Source: Vibrio sp. (GTDB lineage: Bacteria; Pseudomonadota; Gammaproteobacteria; Enterobacterales; Vibrionaceae). From it: a DNA stretch of 64,000 nt. The DNA lies in NCBI GenBank assembly GCA_028131545.1, contig JAOICL010000005.1, positions 1-64,000 of the forward strand, given 5' to 3'. How positions within the stretch are numbered: position 1 is the stretch's first letter; each line of letters begins with the position of its first letter. A program made the translations under genes and the position numbers. Of this stretch, positions 62,601 through 64,000 are shown one piece after another. Below the pieces are notes generated by a model that ran no database searches, had not been told where the DNA came from, and saw only the letters and a list, made by a program, of their open reading frames with translations.

Positions 62601-64000
62601 ACGATTTATCGAGTGTCGTACGATGAACAAGCGGATACAGGTAGTGTTCAATTTTCCATTTCCATGGATGAAGAAAATGCGAATGATCTAGCGGAAATGA
62701 ATTTGGTTCAGCCAAATGGTATTAGCCGTCGATTATATGTTGATGTCAACGAAAGTAACCTAGTACTTGAAGGATTGGCATTGGGTAATTATCAATTGGT
62801 CATTGCTCAATATGGAGAGTTAAATCCATCTCAATCTGTCATTCCTTTCTCGATTACCAACAATGATTCTCCAACGATAGTGTCATGGAGCTATCAAGAC
62901 AATCAAGTTCAAGAAGGCTTTGGGACGATTACGGTGGATGCCCCAGAGAAACCGTCTGGTTCAGGCAGTTACTATACGTTGGTTCTAGAGCCTTCAATTG
63001 AAGGGCCGTTACCGGATTTAGCTGAACAAAGTAATGTGGTTTATGATCCTGTGACCGGTCAGTATACGATTGAATTGGAATGGGGGATAGAGCAAACATT
63101 ATTCTTACCAGCAGGTTCTTATAATGTGTATCCAAGTTATACCGGATCGTCGGTACCGAGTGATAAAATTCAATCGATAACTATCATTGAAGGCGAAAGC
63201 TCACCACAAGAAATTGAGATTGAATACACTGAGTTTGAATCAAACCAAGCTTATTTTAACTATGTATACAATGAATCTTGTGCACAGTGCCATGAATCCC
63301 ATAATGCCCCTTCATTATTCTCTGGCCCGTCGGATACGATGGTGGCTAACTACACATTGAATCAAGACGCAATTCAAGAAAAAGTCGCTCAAATGGATGC
63401 ATTTGGTTGGGCTATTTGCGATGTGAATTGTCAAGAAACAATGGCGACTTATCTAGAGGAACTTTGGGTTAACGATTTGCCATCGATAGATGAGCCGGTT
63501 GGCGATATTAATGCCGATAGAGGATTACGATTATTATCGTCTAGAGAATACGTTAATACTATTCGGGATGTGTTTAATATCAATATTGATTCTTCTCTCT
63601 TACCCGTTGATCGCTTTTCAGGCACTTTTTACAGTAACCCGATTATTGAAGGGCAGATCAACAGTAGTGATATGAGTAAATATGCTGAAGCCGCGATAAC
63701 GATACAAAGTCAATTAGATATCAATGCCGTCAGTAATTGCCCGACGGTGGATCCTAATGCCTTGATACCAAGCTGGGAAAACCGTATCTATGGTACTCAA
63801 GATAAAGGTGTTCAGGTCGTTCATAATGGTATCGTATATGAAAATAATTATTGGACAAATGCAGAGCCAGGGCCATCAACATCGGCACCAACGGGGCAGC
63901 CTTGGATTGAAATTGGTCCAGCGGTTTCAGATCCAAGCCGAAGTCCTGAAGCAGTCGAAGCCTGTTTCTCTACCTGGGTTGCTAATACCGGTGAGAAATT
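59637..64000 (+). CDS. Very large secreted chitin-binding oxidoreductase-like protein (incomplete at window end)
   Basis: At least 1454 codons, open to the window edge; the ORF track misses it. A signal peptide ends near VSA|AEEW. Residues about 26-82 are a CBM5/12 module (QVCYDNNLYEAKWWA, WGTQPWLLI). Two to three PKD/Ig-like domains follow (about 95-390). A propeller resembling PQQ-dependent sorbosone/glucose dehydrogenases (about 580-1020) has PRQMVYGDGYLFVGAS, VKIDVETGESHIVANGIRNT and VGFDWDPETGDIWFTDNN. A haem c site CAQCH is at 1215-1219. RGLRLLSSREYVNTIRDVF (about 1295) resembles DUF1587 of the PSD cytochrome proteins. A second CBM5/12 module begins near 1375 (WENRIYGTQDKGVQVVHNGI). Confidence 0.82.
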   Translation, partial: MSKALTFTVLATSVAASFSVSAAEEWQGKSYGGGSQVCYDNNLYEAKWWASSSTTPDPNGPTNENQPGWGTQPWLLIEGSSECATDPEPENNPPIIQVSTLLNLTSPLSDYQLQATATDLDNDTLSYVWTKISGSNDVSMAGSSTASPRISIPSLESNQTFVYQLEVSDGTATVSETITLQIQADPETLNSEPIANVVQSVLSVQSPSNNVQLDASNSYDPDSDALSFIWSQVSGPTVSIQNQTSAVAMINIPELQEDANYTFKVAVSDGELTSEKTVTVQATTVTVNIAPVLSWEKAKLKSAAGRVVSFNISVEDEQPSQMKYRWKQTVGDLSIPIENNNALDAKFDLRGASAGDYKFRLVATDSEGLKAKKTFTVTVNDTAISNGSFIGKTYREMITDESADEFHFTVSINDIGLVSPEVIDCVVELSNVTNGRLAEALAECINTQSDLIQIGQKQEDGSLLVVRSNSANKIWAMTNTMSVDVEFKEPLIEQGSVTFSYPPTAIVTDWTGNSREVDTFAEAALNEHFEATFTSQSGDVFSFNSQVGSDFSANLKPGTYQLWIEMQGAWQSINSLQTINIIDDQIENIEVFVKPSIDTDTLSAVGNVSIEPIIDGIFQPRQMVYGDGYLFVGASAIFDEYGDRGNKVYAVPFDHTTGEVGTPIILADELLEGHGVAYRNGHLYYSTAMHIMVIKDVLTQLSTPIPEIVTALPAAEGNFELLSNAQRNIGLFWHQKHTLKFNSQDPNDASLYVSIGSPCNVCIIDEEPEYGTIVKIDVETGESHIVANGIRNTVGFDWDPETGDIWFTDNNRQISDNTPVYYPGEINKILASDLEQNTVPHFGFPYLSGISTSGLTKEQFAGTSSTSGVNYLPEGAIFTDLQENEINLSDYHAPEFELEAGSAALGLQFWQPNTESSNRSIIYATHGPGDGDRAGYELRQLTLDSVGSPIFDKALVTGFKQSGGIVGKPVEMLTLPDNSMLVSDDHGNTIYRVSYDEQADTGSVQFSISMDEENANDLAEMNLVQPNGISRRLYVDVNESNLVLEGLALGNYQLVIAQYGELNPSQSVIPFSITNNDSPTIVSWSYQDNQVQEGFGTITVDAPEKPSGSGSYYTLVLEPSIEGPLPDLAEQSNVVYDPVTGQYTIELEWGIEQTLFLPAGSYNVYPSYTGSSVPSDKIQSITIIEGESSPQEIEIEYTEFESNQAYFNYVYNESCAQCHESHNAPSLFSGPSDTMVANYTLNQDAIQEKVAQMDAFGWAICDVNCQETMATYLEELWVNDLPSIDEPVGDINADRGLRLLSSREYVNTIRDVFNINIDSSLLPVDRFSGTFYSNPIIEGQINSSDMSKYAEAAITIQSQLDINAVSNCPTVDPNALIPSWENRIYGTQDKGVQVVHNGIVYENNYWTNAEPGPSTSAPTGQPWIEIGPAVSDPSRSPEAVEACFSTWVANTGEK

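Overview
The window is AT-rich, densely coded gamma-proteobacterial DNA and reads as Vibrionaceae. The support is the 367-residue PurC with a PurR palindrome, MetA, RlmF, TcyP, AstE, YdiJ, DUF1415, DUF3334 and DUF3859 proteins, and an RpoS-like sigma factor resembling the RpoQ/RpoX group of Aliivibrio and Vibrio. The genus (Aliivibrio- or Photobacterium-like) is inference. I saw no rRNA, tRNA, CRISPR array, insertion sequence or integrase.

Layout. 1-2.1 kb: an unidentified reverse-strand gene pair (TolB-like lipoprotein plus a gene cut by the window edge), then a decayed response-regulator gene and an unrecognised small ORF. 2.3-6.3 kb: a signalling operon of CHASE histidine kinase, CheY-like receiver and REC-GGDEF-EAL protein. 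6.4-16.1 kb: mostly core genes (tcyP, astE, a MazG-like pyrophosphohydrolase, DUF1415, a small glutaredoxin, rlmF, the sigma factor, a pilW-like gene, metA, DUF3859). 16.3-18.5 kb: a secreted M60 metallopeptidase with a chitin-binding module.

18.6-45.6 kb: a complete type VI secretion locus, all on the minus strand. Transcription order is vgrG, DUF6931, PAAR, tssA, hcp, tssB, tssC, a second tssC-like gene, tssE, tssF, tssG, tssH (ClpV), a three-gene transport/sensing insert, fha, tssJ, tssK, tssL (with SPOR domain), tssM and a Ser/Thr kinase. All thirteen core components are present. The insert is the most unusual part: an 847-residue protein joining two periplasmic sensor modules and a HAMP-like linker to a full MFS transporter, followed by two periplasmic solute-binding proteins without any ABC permease or ATPase. 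A (ATTACAT)8 heptamer repeat lies just upstream of the PAAR gene, and a strong hairpin sits directly before vgrG.

45.8-59.4 kb: a NUDIX/degenerate-PAP2 membrane protein, purC, a SulA-like division inhibitor with two LexA-type boxes, a membrane-anchored J-domain protein, an OmpA-like lipoprotein, DUF2786, DUF3334, ydiJ, a BLUF photoreceptor divergent from a second REC-GGDEF-EAL-type protein (with EVL), and a small SH3-like protein.

59.6-64 kb: the start of a very large secreted protein that the ORF track misses because it runs off the window. It has a signal peptide, a chitin-binding module, Ig/PKD-like repeats, a sugar-dehydrogenase-like propeller, a CxxCH haem site, a DUF1587-like segment and a second chitin-binding module. 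A perfect CRP-type palindrome lies upstream. Together with the M60 protease, this suggests a lifestyle on chitinous or mucous surfaces, with c-di-GMP control, light sensing and T6SS competition. That overall picture is inference.
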